The position numbers and the translations under genes were made by a program. Below, piece by piece: positions 6,748 through 14,480 of a DNA stretch of 16,518 nt. The stretch's first letter is position 1. The number at the start of each line of letters is the position of its first letter. Under the pieces are notes generated by a model. The model made no database searches and was not told where the DNA came from. It was given only the letters and a program-made list of their open reading frames with translations. The stretch comes from an uncultured Eubacteriales bacterium (GTDB lineage: Bacteria > Bacillota > Clostridia > UMGS1883). Where the stretch lies: assembly GCA_905195005.1 (NCBI GenBank), contig CAJJUC010000032.1, forward strand, positions 1-16,518, in the 5' to 3' direction.

Positions 6748-9561
6748 ATGAAAATTAAAAAAATTGCGCTTCTGCTGCTTTTTGTTACGATTGCCAACCT
6801 CAGCTGCCCGTGCTTTGGCGCTCGTGCGGCGGACAGCGTCGCAAAAGCGGAGTTTTCCGCGCCCGGGGCAGTGACCGACAATATGACTGCGGCTCTCGGC
6901 ACAGGCATTGTGCCGAAGGTTGAAACCTGCGACGGTGTTACGGGCTGGCGGCTCAACATAAACAATCCGCGCGAAGCCAATATCAGATTTGATATAGACA
7001 ACGGATTTATGTACAATCTGTCAAAAAACGATAATGTCACCGTTGAAATAAAATATTATGATGATTCCTTCGGCGGATTTGCGCTTTGGTACGATGCGGA
7101 TGCGGAAATTCCGCAAAGCCGTTTTGTGCAGCTTCAGAATACCGGCACATGGAAAACTGCGAGTTTCACGCTTTATGACGCGCGCTTTGCCGGAAACGCC
7201 GGTGGCATGGATTTTTATATTCTGACGAATGACGAGCCGTTTGAATCGCCCGAGCATAAAATCATGGGAAAGTCGTCCGCGGATGTACTTATTGCATCGG
7301 TAACGGTGAAAAAAGAAAACACGATTTCGCCATTTGATATTAAGGCGGAATCGGGAAAGCCCGGAAATATATTTTTTGAAGGTGAAGAAATAGCCTTTGA
7401 TATACAGTATCTGTCAGATGAATATTCATCGGCATCGGTTACATATACAGTGCACAATCATGCCGGAGCATTGGCTTTCATTGATAAAGCCGATTTTGAA
7501 AACAACCGTCACAGGCTTGCGGTTCGCAATTTAACCTTTAATGTGTATATTCTTGAAATTGTCGTGGAGGGAGATGGCATATATCAGACGAAAACCGTTG
7601 ATTTTTCGTATTCAAAAAAGGCGGAGCACCCGAACAAGCGAACCGGCACGAACATTCATTTCAGCCGCGGAGTTTACGATAAGGAAGAAATAGAGGCTGT
7701 TGTCGGACTTGCAAAAAATGCAGGGTATTACTTTATCCGAACGTCTGCAAATTGGGCGGACATTGAGCAGGAAAAGGGCAGCTACAGTCTGCCGTTCGAG
7801 TTTGAATATGCCAACCGTTTTATTGACAAGGCAGGTCTTGAAGCGCTGGTTGTGCTGTCCTGCTCCGGTAAATATGCTGACTACCCGTATTGGCTTAAAA
7901 TCGAAACGGAACGAGAAAGCTACGGGAAATTCTGCCGATATGTTGCAGGCGCGCTCAGAAATTACACCGATTATTTTTCTTCCCCGAATGAATTTAACTT
8001 TGACCCCGGTGCAGGAGGGGTGCATATTCCCGAGAAATACAGTTATTTTACGGACATTGTAAAGGCGGCATATCCGTATATAAAAGAGGGCAACCCGAAC
8101 GCTTATATTGTTTCGGGAGCTGTCGGAAGCTACTGGGACGAGTATATAAAAAATTGCTATGATTCGGGGATTCTGGATTTTTGCGACGCTTTCAGTATTC
8201 ACGTTTACGACTATGTGGGAGGTCCCGAAACATGGTATATTTACCCCACAATCCAGTGGCACACGGAGCTTTTAAGATCATACAACCCGGAAAAACAGTC
8301 ATGGATTACAGAAAACGGGTGGCCTGCGGTCAACGATTCAAAAGAAATTGCATATAGCAAAGCAGGCTTGGCAAGCGAGACAAAGCAGGCTGAATTTTAT
8401 CCGCGGTCGCTTGCGGTGAACGGCGACCCGAGAAGGGTTGACACATATCTTCACTATTGCTTTGCTGACAATAACACAGGCTATTTTGACGCTGAGGATA
8501 ATTTCGGAATCATAGAAGCGCACGATTACCGCACTCCGTTTGCGGCAAAGCCGGCATATGTTACAACGGCGGCGTTCAACAGTATTCTTGACGGCTACAC
8601 CTTCAAAAAGGACTTGTATCACAGCGATGTTTCGTATGCGGATTTATCGGAGATTCCTTATCATGATCCGGAGCGGTACACATACGGAACATCCGAGGGC
8701 TTTAAAAATTTTGCAAAAAGCTATCAGGATGCCAGATTTGCTTTTGTTTTTGAAAATGACAAGGGCGAGGAAATTACAATGGTGTGGATGGGAGATTATT
8801 CATATAACGCTGAATTTAAGTATCAGACCGACAAGCCGTATATCGAATATTATGATATGTACGGAAACAAGAGAATTTTCAAAAACGACGGCTCGCTTCA
8901 AATGGGTCACAACACGGAACCCGTATACCTCAAGGGGGTGGACAGCATTGCCCCAAAGGCGGAAATCACGGTTGAAAACACCGTTTCCGCATGGGATATT
9001 GAGGACGGGGAGGAGCTCGGTATAAATGTGCAGCTTCCCGAAAATGCTGATGACGGCACGGCGCTGACAGTTGCCGTGGCATACGATGAAAACGGAAATG
9101 TCATGTCGGTACGGAAAGCGGAAGCCGCCGTGAAAAACGGGATGATAAGCGCAAAAATCTCCGCCGCCGGCTTTAACGGCTGCAGCGCGGTGAAAATTTT
9201 TGTGTGGGACTCTTCCGGCAATCTGATACCGCTAATCGAGAGCAAAAACCTGCCCGAATTCGGTGACAGCAACGCCCGGTACACCTACGGGAACGGCCTG
9301 ATAGAAATAAGCGGCACACTGAAAGGCAGAGAACCGTACCGCAACCTTACGGTTACCGCGTGGAAGGAAAGCACAGCAAAGGCTGATTACGCAGCCGATT
9401 TTACAGGCACTGTTATATATCAGGATATGATAAAAACAGACGCGAACGGCAATTATAAAATACGCTTTAAAGCGCCGGAAAACGAGAACATAAAAATTCA
9501 GATTTCTGGAAAGGGCTTTAAACTTCAGAAAAAGATTTTTTACGGGGAGCAGCAAACATGA
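6748..9561 (+). CDS. Secreted clan GH-A glycoside hydrolase, GH39-like, 937 aa
   Basis: The start is the ATG at 6748, with GAGGA at 6738-6742. A longer frame from a TTG at 6712 would begin inside a hairpin. A signal peptide (KKIALLLLFVTIANLS, cleavage probably after ARA) is followed by a jelly-roll domain, about 30-190, and an Ig-like domain, about 195-290. A TIM barrel, about 297-610, starts at RTGTNIHFSRGVYD. The likely acid/base is E415 in SSPNEFNF and the likely nucleophile E522 in SWITENGW, the usual clan GH-A pair. A barrel-associated beta domain follows (about 660-735). Then comes the C-terminal module shared with both LamG-like proteins (about 737-840, AVKIFVWDSSGNLIPL) and a last beta-sandwich (about 845-937, YQDMIKTDANGNYKIRF). 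It should retain beta-glycosidase activity outside the cell. Family within clan A and substrate are uncertain, because the usual WNEP is replaced by SPNEF. The stop overlaps the next start. Confidence 0.85.
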   Translation: MKIKKIALLLLFVTIANLSCPCFGARAADSVAKAEFSAPGAVTDNMTAALGTGIVPKVETCDGVTGWRLNINNPREANIRFDIDNGFMYNLSKNDNVTVEIKYYDDSFGGFALWYDADAEIPQSRFVQLQNTGTWKTASFTLYDARFAGNAGGMDFYILTNDEPFESPEHKIMGKSSADVLIASVTVKKENTISPFDIKAESGKPGNIFFEGEEIAFDIQYLSDEYSSASVTYTVHNHAGALAFIDKADFENNRHRLAVRNLTFNVYILEIVVEGDGIYQTKTVDFSYSKKAEHPNKRTGTNIHFSRGVYDKEEIEAVVGLAKNAGYYFIRTSANWADIEQEKGSYSLPFEFEYANRFIDKAGLEALVVLSCSGKYADYPYWLKIETERESYGKFCRYVAGALRNYTDYFSSPNEFNFDPGAGGVHIPEKYSYFTDIVKAAYPYIKEGNPNAYIVSGAVGSYWDEYIKNCYDSGILDFCDAFSIHVYDYVGGPETWYIYPTIQWHTELLRSYNPEKQSWITENGWPAVNDSKEIAYSKAGLASETKQAEFYPRSLAVNGDPRRVDTYLHYCFADNNTGYFDAEDNFGIIEAHDYRTPFAAKPAYVTTAAFNSILDGYTFKKDLYHSDVSYADLSEIPYHDPERYTYGTSEGFKNFAKSYQDARFAFVFENDKGEEITMVWMGDYSYNAEFKYQTDKPYIEYYDMYGNKRIFKNDGSLQMGHNTEPVYLKGVDSIAPKAEITVENTVSAWDIEDGEELGINVQLPENADDGTALTVAVAYDENGNVMSVRKAEAAVKNGMISAKISAAGFNGCSAVKIFVWDSSGNLIPLIESKNLPEFGDSNARYTYGNGLIEISGTLKGREPYRNLTVTAWKESTAKADYAADFTGTVIYQDMIKTDANGNYKIRFKAPENENIKIQISGKGFKLQKKIFYGEQQT

Positions 9562-10793
9562 ACATACAGAGAGTAAAAGAAATATATGCCGCTGCGGAGC
9601 AGCACATGAAAAATGACAACATAGGCTATTTTGAGGGCTTTGACAAGCCGCTTTTCAGAATTTCGAACGTTTATCCCGGCGTATGGCTTGAGCACTTGTA
9701 TGATTCAGTGCTTTATGCGAAGCTCTATCCGGGTGAAAATGAGTATATGAGAAATATAATCGGGCTTTACATCAGCAATCAAAGGGAGGACGGTCAGCTG
9801 CCCTTTACGATTATGGACAGAAAATTTCTAACCGACAAAACGGAGGAGACTATCAGGTACACGCATATTCAGGAATGCGTTTCTTTTGCTTCCGTTTGCC
9901 TTGAAGCATACAATATTTTAAAGGACAAGGATTTTTTAAGGGCGTGCTATGGTGCGGCGGCCAAGTGGGTGCATTGGCTTGAAAAGCACAGAATGACGCA
10001 GAACAAAGGGCTTATCGAAATGTTCTGCGGCTTTGATACGGGTCACGATAACAGCGGACGTGTGACGGACATCGGCTGCCCCGGCGCGGTGGTCATTGAC
10101 GGCGTTTGGCAAAATGCCGATGTTTTGCCGCCGGAGGACGGTGTCACGCCGATTATAGCAGTGGACATGAACTGCAATTTTTACGGAAACCTGATGTCGC
10201 TTTCAAAAATGGCTCTTTTGCTGGGAGAAGCGCAGGCATGTGACAAGTGGATTGCAAGAGCCAAAGCTGTCAAAAAGCGGATTTTCGAGGTTTGCTTTGA
10301 TGAAAAGGACTGCTTTTTCTATGATGTTGACACAAACGGAAACTTCCGCAAAATTAAGTCAAGCACCATATTCCACCTATTTTTGGAAAGGGTGCTTGAC
10401 AAAGATAGGGACTGTGAGCTGATACGGGAAATTTATAGCCGCCATATTAAAAATCCGAACGAATTTTGGACAAATTACCCGTTCCCCTCCGTTGCATACA
10501 ATGACCCGTCGATAAAAAAACACTGCAAGGAAAACTGCTGGGGGTATTTCTGCCAGATGAATATTTATATTCGCTGCACGCTGTGGATGGATTATTACGG
10601 CTTCGGGAAGGATCTTGACCATTTGCTGGAGCAGCATGTCCGCGCATGGACGGAGCACTTTGACAGAGTTAAGCTCGGGCAGGAGCTTGATCCGATGACG
10701 GGTGTTCCCACGAACAGCTCCGAATGGTACTCAGCCTGTATGCTTACTTATGTTTACGCTGTGCGGAGGCTCGGACTTCTTAACGGAGAATAA
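9558..10793 (+). CDS. Cytoplasmic (alpha/alpha)6-barrel glycosidase, GH63/MGH1-like, 411 aa
   Basis: The ATG at 9558 overlaps the preceding TGA as ATGA, and GGGGAG at 9544-9549 supports it; translation is probably coupled to the GH39-like gene. No signal peptide is present, so it acts in the cytoplasm. The protein is alpha-helical with the conserved glycines and tryptophans of an (alpha/alpha)6 toroid. GFDTGHDNSGRV (D160, D164) resembles the general-acid segment of GH63/GH37-type enzymes. Near the C-terminus, ELDPMTGVPTNSSEWYSA (E376) resembles the catalytic-base segment. These enzymes invert alpha-glycosidic bonds in trehalose, mannosylglycerate, glucosyl-mannose and related sugars. The paired, non-identical glycosidase downstream suggests that the two enzymes remove different linkages from one imported oligosaccharide. 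Family placement is from motifs; substrate is unknown. Confidence 0.75.
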   Translation: MNIQRVKEIYAAAEQHMKNDNIGYFEGFDKPLFRISNVYPGVWLEHLYDSVLYAKLYPGENEYMRNIIGLYISNQREDGQLPFTIMDRKFLTDKTEETIRYTHIQECVSFASVCLEAYNILKDKDFLRACYGAAAKWVHWLEKHRMTQNKGLIEMFCGFDTGHDNSGRVTDIGCPGAVVIDGVWQNADVLPPEDGVTPIIAVDMNCNFYGNLMSLSKMALLLGEAQACDKWIARAKAVKKRIFEVCFDEKDCFFYDVDTNGNFRKIKSSTIFHLFLERVLDKDRDCELIREIYSRHIKNPNEFWTNYPFPSVAYNDPSIKKHCKENCWGYFCQMNIYIRCTLWMDYYGFGKDLDHLLEQHVRAWTEHFDRVKLGQELDPMTGVPTNSSEWYSACMLTYVYAVRRLGLLNGE

Positions 10794-10816
10794 CAATAAG
10801 GAAACGGGGAGGCTCT

Positions 10817-12277
10817 ATGGATAAAATTATATGCTGCGTGCTGAACAAAAACGATTACCTGAACGGTTATGTTCAGTCAAACCCTGAAAATTCTCCTTTG
10901 GCGGACGGCGTTCCGCTGCTTGATATATCCGACAAGGATATTATGGAAATATATTATTACAGATGGTATACATACTTTGAGCATATCAAAAAAACTGACG
11001 GCGGATATGTTATAACGGAATTTCTTAATGATGTTCCGTGGGCTGGAAAGCAGAACACAATCAATTGTGCGCTCGGTCATCATTTGTATGAGGGCAGATG
11101 GATTTATAACAGGGATATTCTTAACGATTACTGCAAATGGTGGTTCATGGGCGGGGAACCGCGTCTGTACAGCACATGGATTGCGGATGCGGTTCTGGCA
11201 TATGCCAAGGTAAGCGGCGACAGGAAAATCATATCAGAGCTGTATAATGATTTGAAAGAAAATTATTTTGCATGGGAGAAAGAGAAAAAGCGCGCAAACG
11301 GCTTGTTTTATCAGCTTGACGGGTACGACGGCATGGAATATTCCATAAGCGGAGCAGGCTTCAGACCAACGCTTAATTCGTATATGTACGGTGATTTGCG
11401 TGCGCTTGAGCAAATGGCAAAAATGCTGTCGCTTGCAGAAGATGCAGCTGTTTTTAAGCACAGGGCGGAGGAGCTGAAAAGCAAGGTCAACAGCTTGCTT
11501 TGGGATAAAAATTCGTCATTTTATAAAACGCTTGCGGAAAACAAAAGCTTTAAGCAAGCGGATGTGCTTGAGCTTTGCGGATATATCCCGTGGTATTTCA
11601 ATCTTGCCGATGAAGGCATGGCGGATGCATGGAAGTATCTGAACGATGCAGACTGCTTTTACGGAAAATTCGGTTCGACAACCGCGCAGAGAAGTCATCC
11701 CGGGTTTATGCAAAAATTTGACCATGAATGTTTATGGAACGGTCCTTCATGGCCGTATGCAACCTCGCAAACGCTTACGGCAATGGAAAATCTGCTGAAT
11801 AATTACAGCCAAGAGGTTGTGAAAAAGCGTGATTATTTCGAGCTTTTGAAAACATACGCACAGTCGCAGCATATTAAAACCTCCGGCGGAAATATCGTGC
11901 CGTTTATCGATGAGGATTTGCATCCGGATACTGGCGAATGGATTGCGCGGAAAATTCTGCATGAAAAATATCCCGAAAGTCCGTATAAAAACAGGGGAGA
12001 AAAATATAATCATTCAACATTTTGTGATTTGGTTATTTCGGGCTTGGTCGGAATAAGAGCCGATTTCGGCGAAAGGCTTGTGATAAATCCTCTGTTCGAG
12101 GAAAACCAAATCGATTATATGGCGGCAGACGGAATTTTATATCATTCAAAGAACATTGCGGTTGTGTGGGATAAAACAGGTAAGAAATTCGGAAAAGGCA
12201 AGGGGCTGCGCGTGTTTATCGACGGCTGCGAAGGGGCGCATAGCGCCGTGCCGGATAAAATTATTATTGATTCATAA
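10817..12277 (+). CDS. Cytoplasmic MGH1-like glycoside hydrolase, 486 aa
   Basis: The ATG at 10817 follows GGGGAGG at 10806-10812, and the upstream gene ends 23 bases earlier. There is no signal peptide. The sequence shows the hallmarks of the bacterial MGH1-like/GH63-related (alpha/alpha)6-barrel group: DGYDGMEYSISGAGFRPT (acid candidates D168, D171), CLWNGPSWPYATSQTLTA, DEDLHPDTGEW (base candidates E366, E374) and HSTFCDLVISGLVGIRADFG near the C-terminus. The last ~50 residues look like a small beta domain appended to the barrel. Length is normal for the group. It shares fold but little sequence with the preceding glycosidase, so it is not a recent duplicate. It is the last gene of the carbohydrate locus and is followed by a strong terminator. 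Likely role: cleavage of an alpha-linked sugar from oligosaccharides that enter the cell. Confidence 0.75.
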   Translation: MDKIICCVLNKNDYLNGYVQSNPENSPLADGVPLLDISDKDIMEIYYYRWYTYFEHIKKTDGGYVITEFLNDVPWAGKQNTINCALGHHLYEGRWIYNRDILNDYCKWWFMGGEPRLYSTWIADAVLAYAKVSGDRKIISELYNDLKENYFAWEKEKKRANGLFYQLDGYDGMEYSISGAGFRPTLNSYMYGDLRALEQMAKMLSLAEDAAVFKHRAEELKSKVNSLLWDKNSSFYKTLAENKSFKQADVLELCGYIPWYFNLADEGMADAWKYLNDADCFYGKFGSTTAQRSHPGFMQKFDHECLWNGPSWPYATSQTLTAMENLLNNYSQEVVKKRDYFELLKTYAQSQHIKTSGGNIVPFIDEDLHPDTGEWIARKILHEKYPESPYKNRGEKYNHSTFCDLVISGLVGIRADFGERLVINPLFEENQIDYMAADGILYHSKNIAVVWDKTGKKFGKGKGLRVFIDGCEGAHSAVPDKIIIDS

Positions 12278-12284
12278 CGGAGTT

Positions 12285-12356
12285 AAAAAAGGAGCTTACA
12301 GATGCCGGATTATTGGTGGAATAACCTGACATCTATAAGCTCCTCTGCTTTTTCGT
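12285..12356. terminator. Bidirectional rho-independent terminator
   Basis: GGAGCTTACAGATG (12291-12304) pairs with CATCTATAAGCTCC (12330-12343) with one mismatch. The stem continues inward less perfectly to TTATT/AATAA around GGTGG. Six A's lie directly before the stem, so on the minus strand the stem is followed at once by TTTTTT; on the plus strand TCTGCTTTTT follows. It ends the carbohydrate operon (stop at 12277) and would also stop minus-strand transcription of the LacI remnant that reads into it. Confidence 0.85.
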
Positions 12357-12648
12357 GCAAGCCTGATATTTTTTCAGCAGGGCTTCGGCTGCTTTTTCTG
12401 CCAAGCAGTTTTCAATCATACCGACGCTCGGAATGTCCTTTACCCTTGACATCAGCAAAGCTTGATTCGGAAAGCCCGATTTCGCATTTCTCGAAAGTCT
12501 TTTGCAATCCCGAAAATCTGTTCGCGCTTACTTCAACGTATTTGCGTGCCCCGATATATAACGGATTTTTGCAGCCTTGCTCGGTTAAATATCTGCCGGC
12601 AATGCAGCCGCCCTTTAGTCTGTATGTTGCTATAATGTTATAGCTGCA
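12333..12648 (-). pseudogene. Fragment of a LacI-family sugar-responsive regulator, frameshifted
   Basis: Reading the minus strand from 12648 gives LKGGCIAGRYLTEQGCKNPL, then YIGA and EVSANRFSGLQKTFEK, the pattern of the first ligand-binding lobe of LacI regulators (GG..A..YL...G...I.YIG, then R..G...). The frame stops at 12412. Removing one G near 12437-12438 joins it to a second frame, KDIPSVGMIENCLAEKAAEA, which ends at 12333 inside the terminator stem. The helix-turn-helix N-terminus and the second lobe are both missing, so about 100 residues of a ~340-residue protein remain. A stop codon (12649-12651) lies directly upstream. It is probably the relic of a regulator of this or a neighbouring sugar locus. 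The apparent plus-strand ORF here (12302-12643) is its antisense shadow. Confidence 0.75.
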
Positions 12649-12869
12649 TTAAAAAAAGGGGAGGAAGCAAAAACAAGATACGGTGCAGTTGAAACAATTG
12701 CGGAGGGTGAAAAACATGTTCAATTTGCAAAAAACATCAAGTGAAGACTTGGGTGCGAGAGGTAGAAAATCTTGTTTTGATATGAGTAATGTGTTTATAT
12801 ATTCCGAACAGTTTTATGTGCTAAGACTTGGTTAAAATTTATAAATCTTAATTAATTCTCTGAGCACTA
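12649..12869. other. Intergenic stretch between the LacI relic and the abiE promoter
   Basis: There is no intact gene of recognisable kind here. The first part (12652-12715) is purine-rich on the plus strand, with GGGGAGG-like runs. It is open in one plus frame for 28 codons (12661-12744), which I cannot match to a family. The part after 12836 is A+T-rich and runs into the abiE promoter. The region looks like decayed sequence. Confidence 0.5.
12716..12835 (+). CDS. Possible 39-aa small protein, unrecognised
   Basis: An ATG at 12716 has a good GGAGGG site at 12702-12707 and opens 39 codons ending in TAA. The peptide begins MFNLQKTSSEDLGARGRKSC and has no signal, membrane segment or known motif. 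It lies in a decayed interval between the LacI relic and the abiE promoter, so it may be the start of a gene whose remainder was lost, or chance. The ribosome site is the only support. Confidence 0.25.
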   Translation: MFNLQKTSSEDLGARGRKSCFDMSNVFIYSEQFYVLRLG

Positions 12870-12898
12870 TTGCCTTTTATGCCTATTTAATATATAAT
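12870..12898 (+). promoter_or_regulatory. abiE promoter (-35 TTGCCT, -10 TATAAT)
   Basis: TTGCCT at 12870-12875 and a perfect TATAAT at 12893-12898 are separated by 17 bases. The -10 lies 31 bases upstream of the abiEi ATG at 12929, leaving room for a short leader with the GGAGG site. Confidence 0.7.
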
Positions 12899-12912
12899 AA
12901 TAGGCATAAAAG
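12874..12912 (+). promoter_or_regulatory. 14-bp inverted-repeat operator over the abiE promoter
   Basis: CTTTTATGCCTATT (12874-12887) and AATAGGCATAAAAG (12899-12912) are perfect reverse complements around an 11-base spacer that contains the TATAAT. The left arm overlaps the end of the -35 box and the right arm covers the likely start of transcription. AbiEi antitoxins are known to repress their own operon by binding inverted repeats, so this is the expected operator. Binding here is inferred. Confidence 0.75.
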
Positions 12913-12928
12913 TTGTTTGGAGGATTAT

Positions 12929-13519
12929 ATGACAAGTTCAGAGAGAATTTTAAAAGCAGCCGAAGCAAACGGCGGCACAATAACTACCGAACAAGTTAAT
13001 AAAATGAATATACACCGCACAACCTTGCGTAATATGGTTGATAAAGGATTGTTAGACCATTCTGCAAGAGGGGTTTATGTTCTGCCCTCAAAATTAGATG
13101 ATGAGTTCTATAATTTGCAGACAAGGCTTAAAAAAGGTGTTTTTTCAAACGGTACGGCGTTGTATTTATTGGGATTTACAGACAGAACACCGGTTAAGTT
13201 TGATATGACTTTTCCGGCGTCATATAATACTTCCGCAATAAAAAATGAGATTACGGCGCATAGAGTAAAAAAAGAACTATACGAACAAGGGATAATAAGC
13301 GTTAAAACTCCTTCCGGAAACGAAGTAAACGCATATTGCATTGAGCATACGCTGTGTGATGTATTGCAAGTGAAATACGCCATTGATATACAAGTTGTCA
13401 CAGATGCTTTTAAGAGATACTCAAAATATAAAAACAAAAATCTGCCGTTGCTTTCGGAGTTTGCGAAAATGTCACGTGTTGAAGAAAAGGTACGGAATTA
13501 TTTGGAGGTACTTATATGA
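12929..13519 (+). CDS. abiEi: AbiEi antitoxin/repressor of a type IV toxin-antitoxin system, 196 aa
   Basis: The ATG at 12929 follows GGAGG at 12919-12923; the earlier in-frame TTG at 12917 overlaps that site and is rejected. The N-terminal ~60 residues form a winged helix (GGTITTEQVNKMNIHRTTLR, then GLLDHSARGVYVLP), as in AbiEi antitoxins. The rest is the C-terminal antitoxin domain (SNGTALYLLGFTDRTPVKFD, EHTLCDVLQVKY). In this family the N-terminal domain represses the operon and the C-terminal domain counters the toxin without lasting contact. It overlaps the toxin gene by ATGA and has a dyad over its promoter. The abiE genes look clearly richer in A+T than the carbohydrate genes, which points to horizontal acquisition. 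Confidence 0.9.
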   Translation: MTSSERILKAAEANGGTITTEQVNKMNIHRTTLRNMVDKGLLDHSARGVYVLPSKLDDEFYNLQTRLKKGVFSNGTALYLLGFTDRTPVKFDMTFPASYNTSAIKNEITAHRVKKELYEQGIISVKTPSGNEVNAYCIEHTLCDVLQVKYAIDIQVVTDAFKRYSKYKNKNLPLLSEFAKMSRVEEKVRNYLEVLI

Positions 13520-14298
13520 AAAATACAATGCAATTAAAAGCATATGTCAAGAATTTGGCAAAAGAAAAAAATATTTCTGCTCAAATCGTGCTGCAGAACT
13601 ATATGCTTGAACGGCTGCTTGAGCGAATTTCCGTTTCAAAGTATCATGATAATTTTATCTTGAAGGGCGGATTTCTTTTGGCGGCTATGGTTGGACTTGA
13701 CACGAGAGCAACGATGGATATGGACGCAACAATAAAAGGACTTCAGGTGACAAAAGAAACAATATCGGAAATGTTTGGTGAAATTTGCAAAATACATATA
13801 GATGATGATATTAATTTTGAATTCAGCGGTATCGCTGATATTCGTGAAGATGATGAGTACGGCGGTTATCGTGTAAGCTTATCGGGGAATTATCCGCCGA
13901 TGGCTGTGCCGCTTAAGATTGACATAACAACGGGTGATAAAATTACACCTCGTGAGATGGTGTATTCTTTTAACCTAATGTTTGAAGAACGAAGTATAAA
14001 TGTTTTGGCATATACGGTTGAAACAATACTTGCTGAAAAACTTGAAACAATCATTTCAAGAGGCGACCAAAATACAAGACCGAGAGACTTTTATGATGTT
14101 TATATTTTAAATACGCTGCAAAAACAAAATATAGATAATAAAATACTAAAAGACGCTTTTGCAGCAACGGTTAAAAAGCGCAGTACAGAGCATATTGTTG
14201 CAAACTACAATGAAATTATTGAAACCGTTGCGAGCAGTACAGTAATGAATAATCAGTGGACAAGATATCAAAAAGAATTTGATTATGCAAAGGATTAA
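13516..14298 (+). CDS. abiEii: AbiEii nucleotidyltransferase toxin, 260 aa
   Basis: The ATG at 13516 overlaps the abiEi stop and has GGAGG at 13504-13508. The four motifs of AbiEii/MenA-type nucleotidyltransferases can be read: GG at residues 51-52 in ILKGGFLLA; the metal-binding D68 and D70 in TMDMDATI; D136 in LKIDITTGD; and K175 in LAEKLET, with RPRDFYDVY (D191, D194) after it. The length is close to the shorter members of the family. Such toxins transfer nucleotides to cellular targets (tRNA 3' ends in the mycobacterial relatives) and arrest growth, giving phage abortive infection in some hosts. All key residues are present, so it is probably active. Target and nucleotide cannot be told from the sequence. 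Confidence 0.92.
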   Translation: MKNTMQLKAYVKNLAKEKNISAQIVLQNYMLERLLERISVSKYHDNFILKGGFLLAAMVGLDTRATMDMDATIKGLQVTKETISEMFGEICKIHIDDDINFEFSGIADIREDDEYGGYRVSLSGNYPPMAVPLKIDITTGDKITPREMVYSFNLMFEERSINVLAYTVETILAEKLETIISRGDQNTRPRDFYDVYILNTLQKQNIDNKILKDAFAATVKKRSTEHIVANYNEIIETVASSTVMNNQWTRYQKEFDYAKD

Positions 14299-14364
14299 AG
14301 ATATCTGTTTCATGATTAATGAATTACTATCTTCAATTAAATAAGCTGATGAAATTTTTAGTTT

Positions 14365-14424
14365 TAGCTTGACATACGGGTGACGAAGGTCGTGAATCCG
14401 AATCCTTTTCACACCGATTTTCTT
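14365..14424 (-). pseudogene. Remnant of a tyrosine recombinase (integrase), HDLRH box
   Basis: The minus strand reads IGVKRIRIHDLRHPYVKL. HDLRH (14380-14394), preceded by a basic RIRI stretch, is the H-x-x-R catalytic box II of phage- and ICE-type integrases, where the usual continuation is SHASLLI. Here the following residues differ and the catalytic tyrosine region is absent. The frame stays open upstream only to about 14466. A short match like this could be chance, but the box is close to canonical and the setting is a mobile-element junction. Confidence 0.6.
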
Positions 14425-14480
14425 ACAGCCCCGTACGGCTGGGATAGTCGTTCCTTGCGTGGGTATTCAGTTTGGTCACA

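Noticed and set aside
12302..12643. 113-codon plus-strand ORF after the operon terminator
   Set aside because: Its start lies in the terminator stem, it has no ribosome site, and the minus strand at the same place reads as a LacI-family fragment.
12661..12744. 28-codon open plus frame with coding-like composition (RYGAVETIAEGEKHVQFAKN)
   Set aside because: No start codon and no family I recognise. Too short to call a pseudogene.
14344..14370. AAGCT...AGCTT inverted repeat considered as a terminator for abiEii
   Set aside because: Only a 5-bp stem around a loop of more than 15 bases, with no T run placed correctly.
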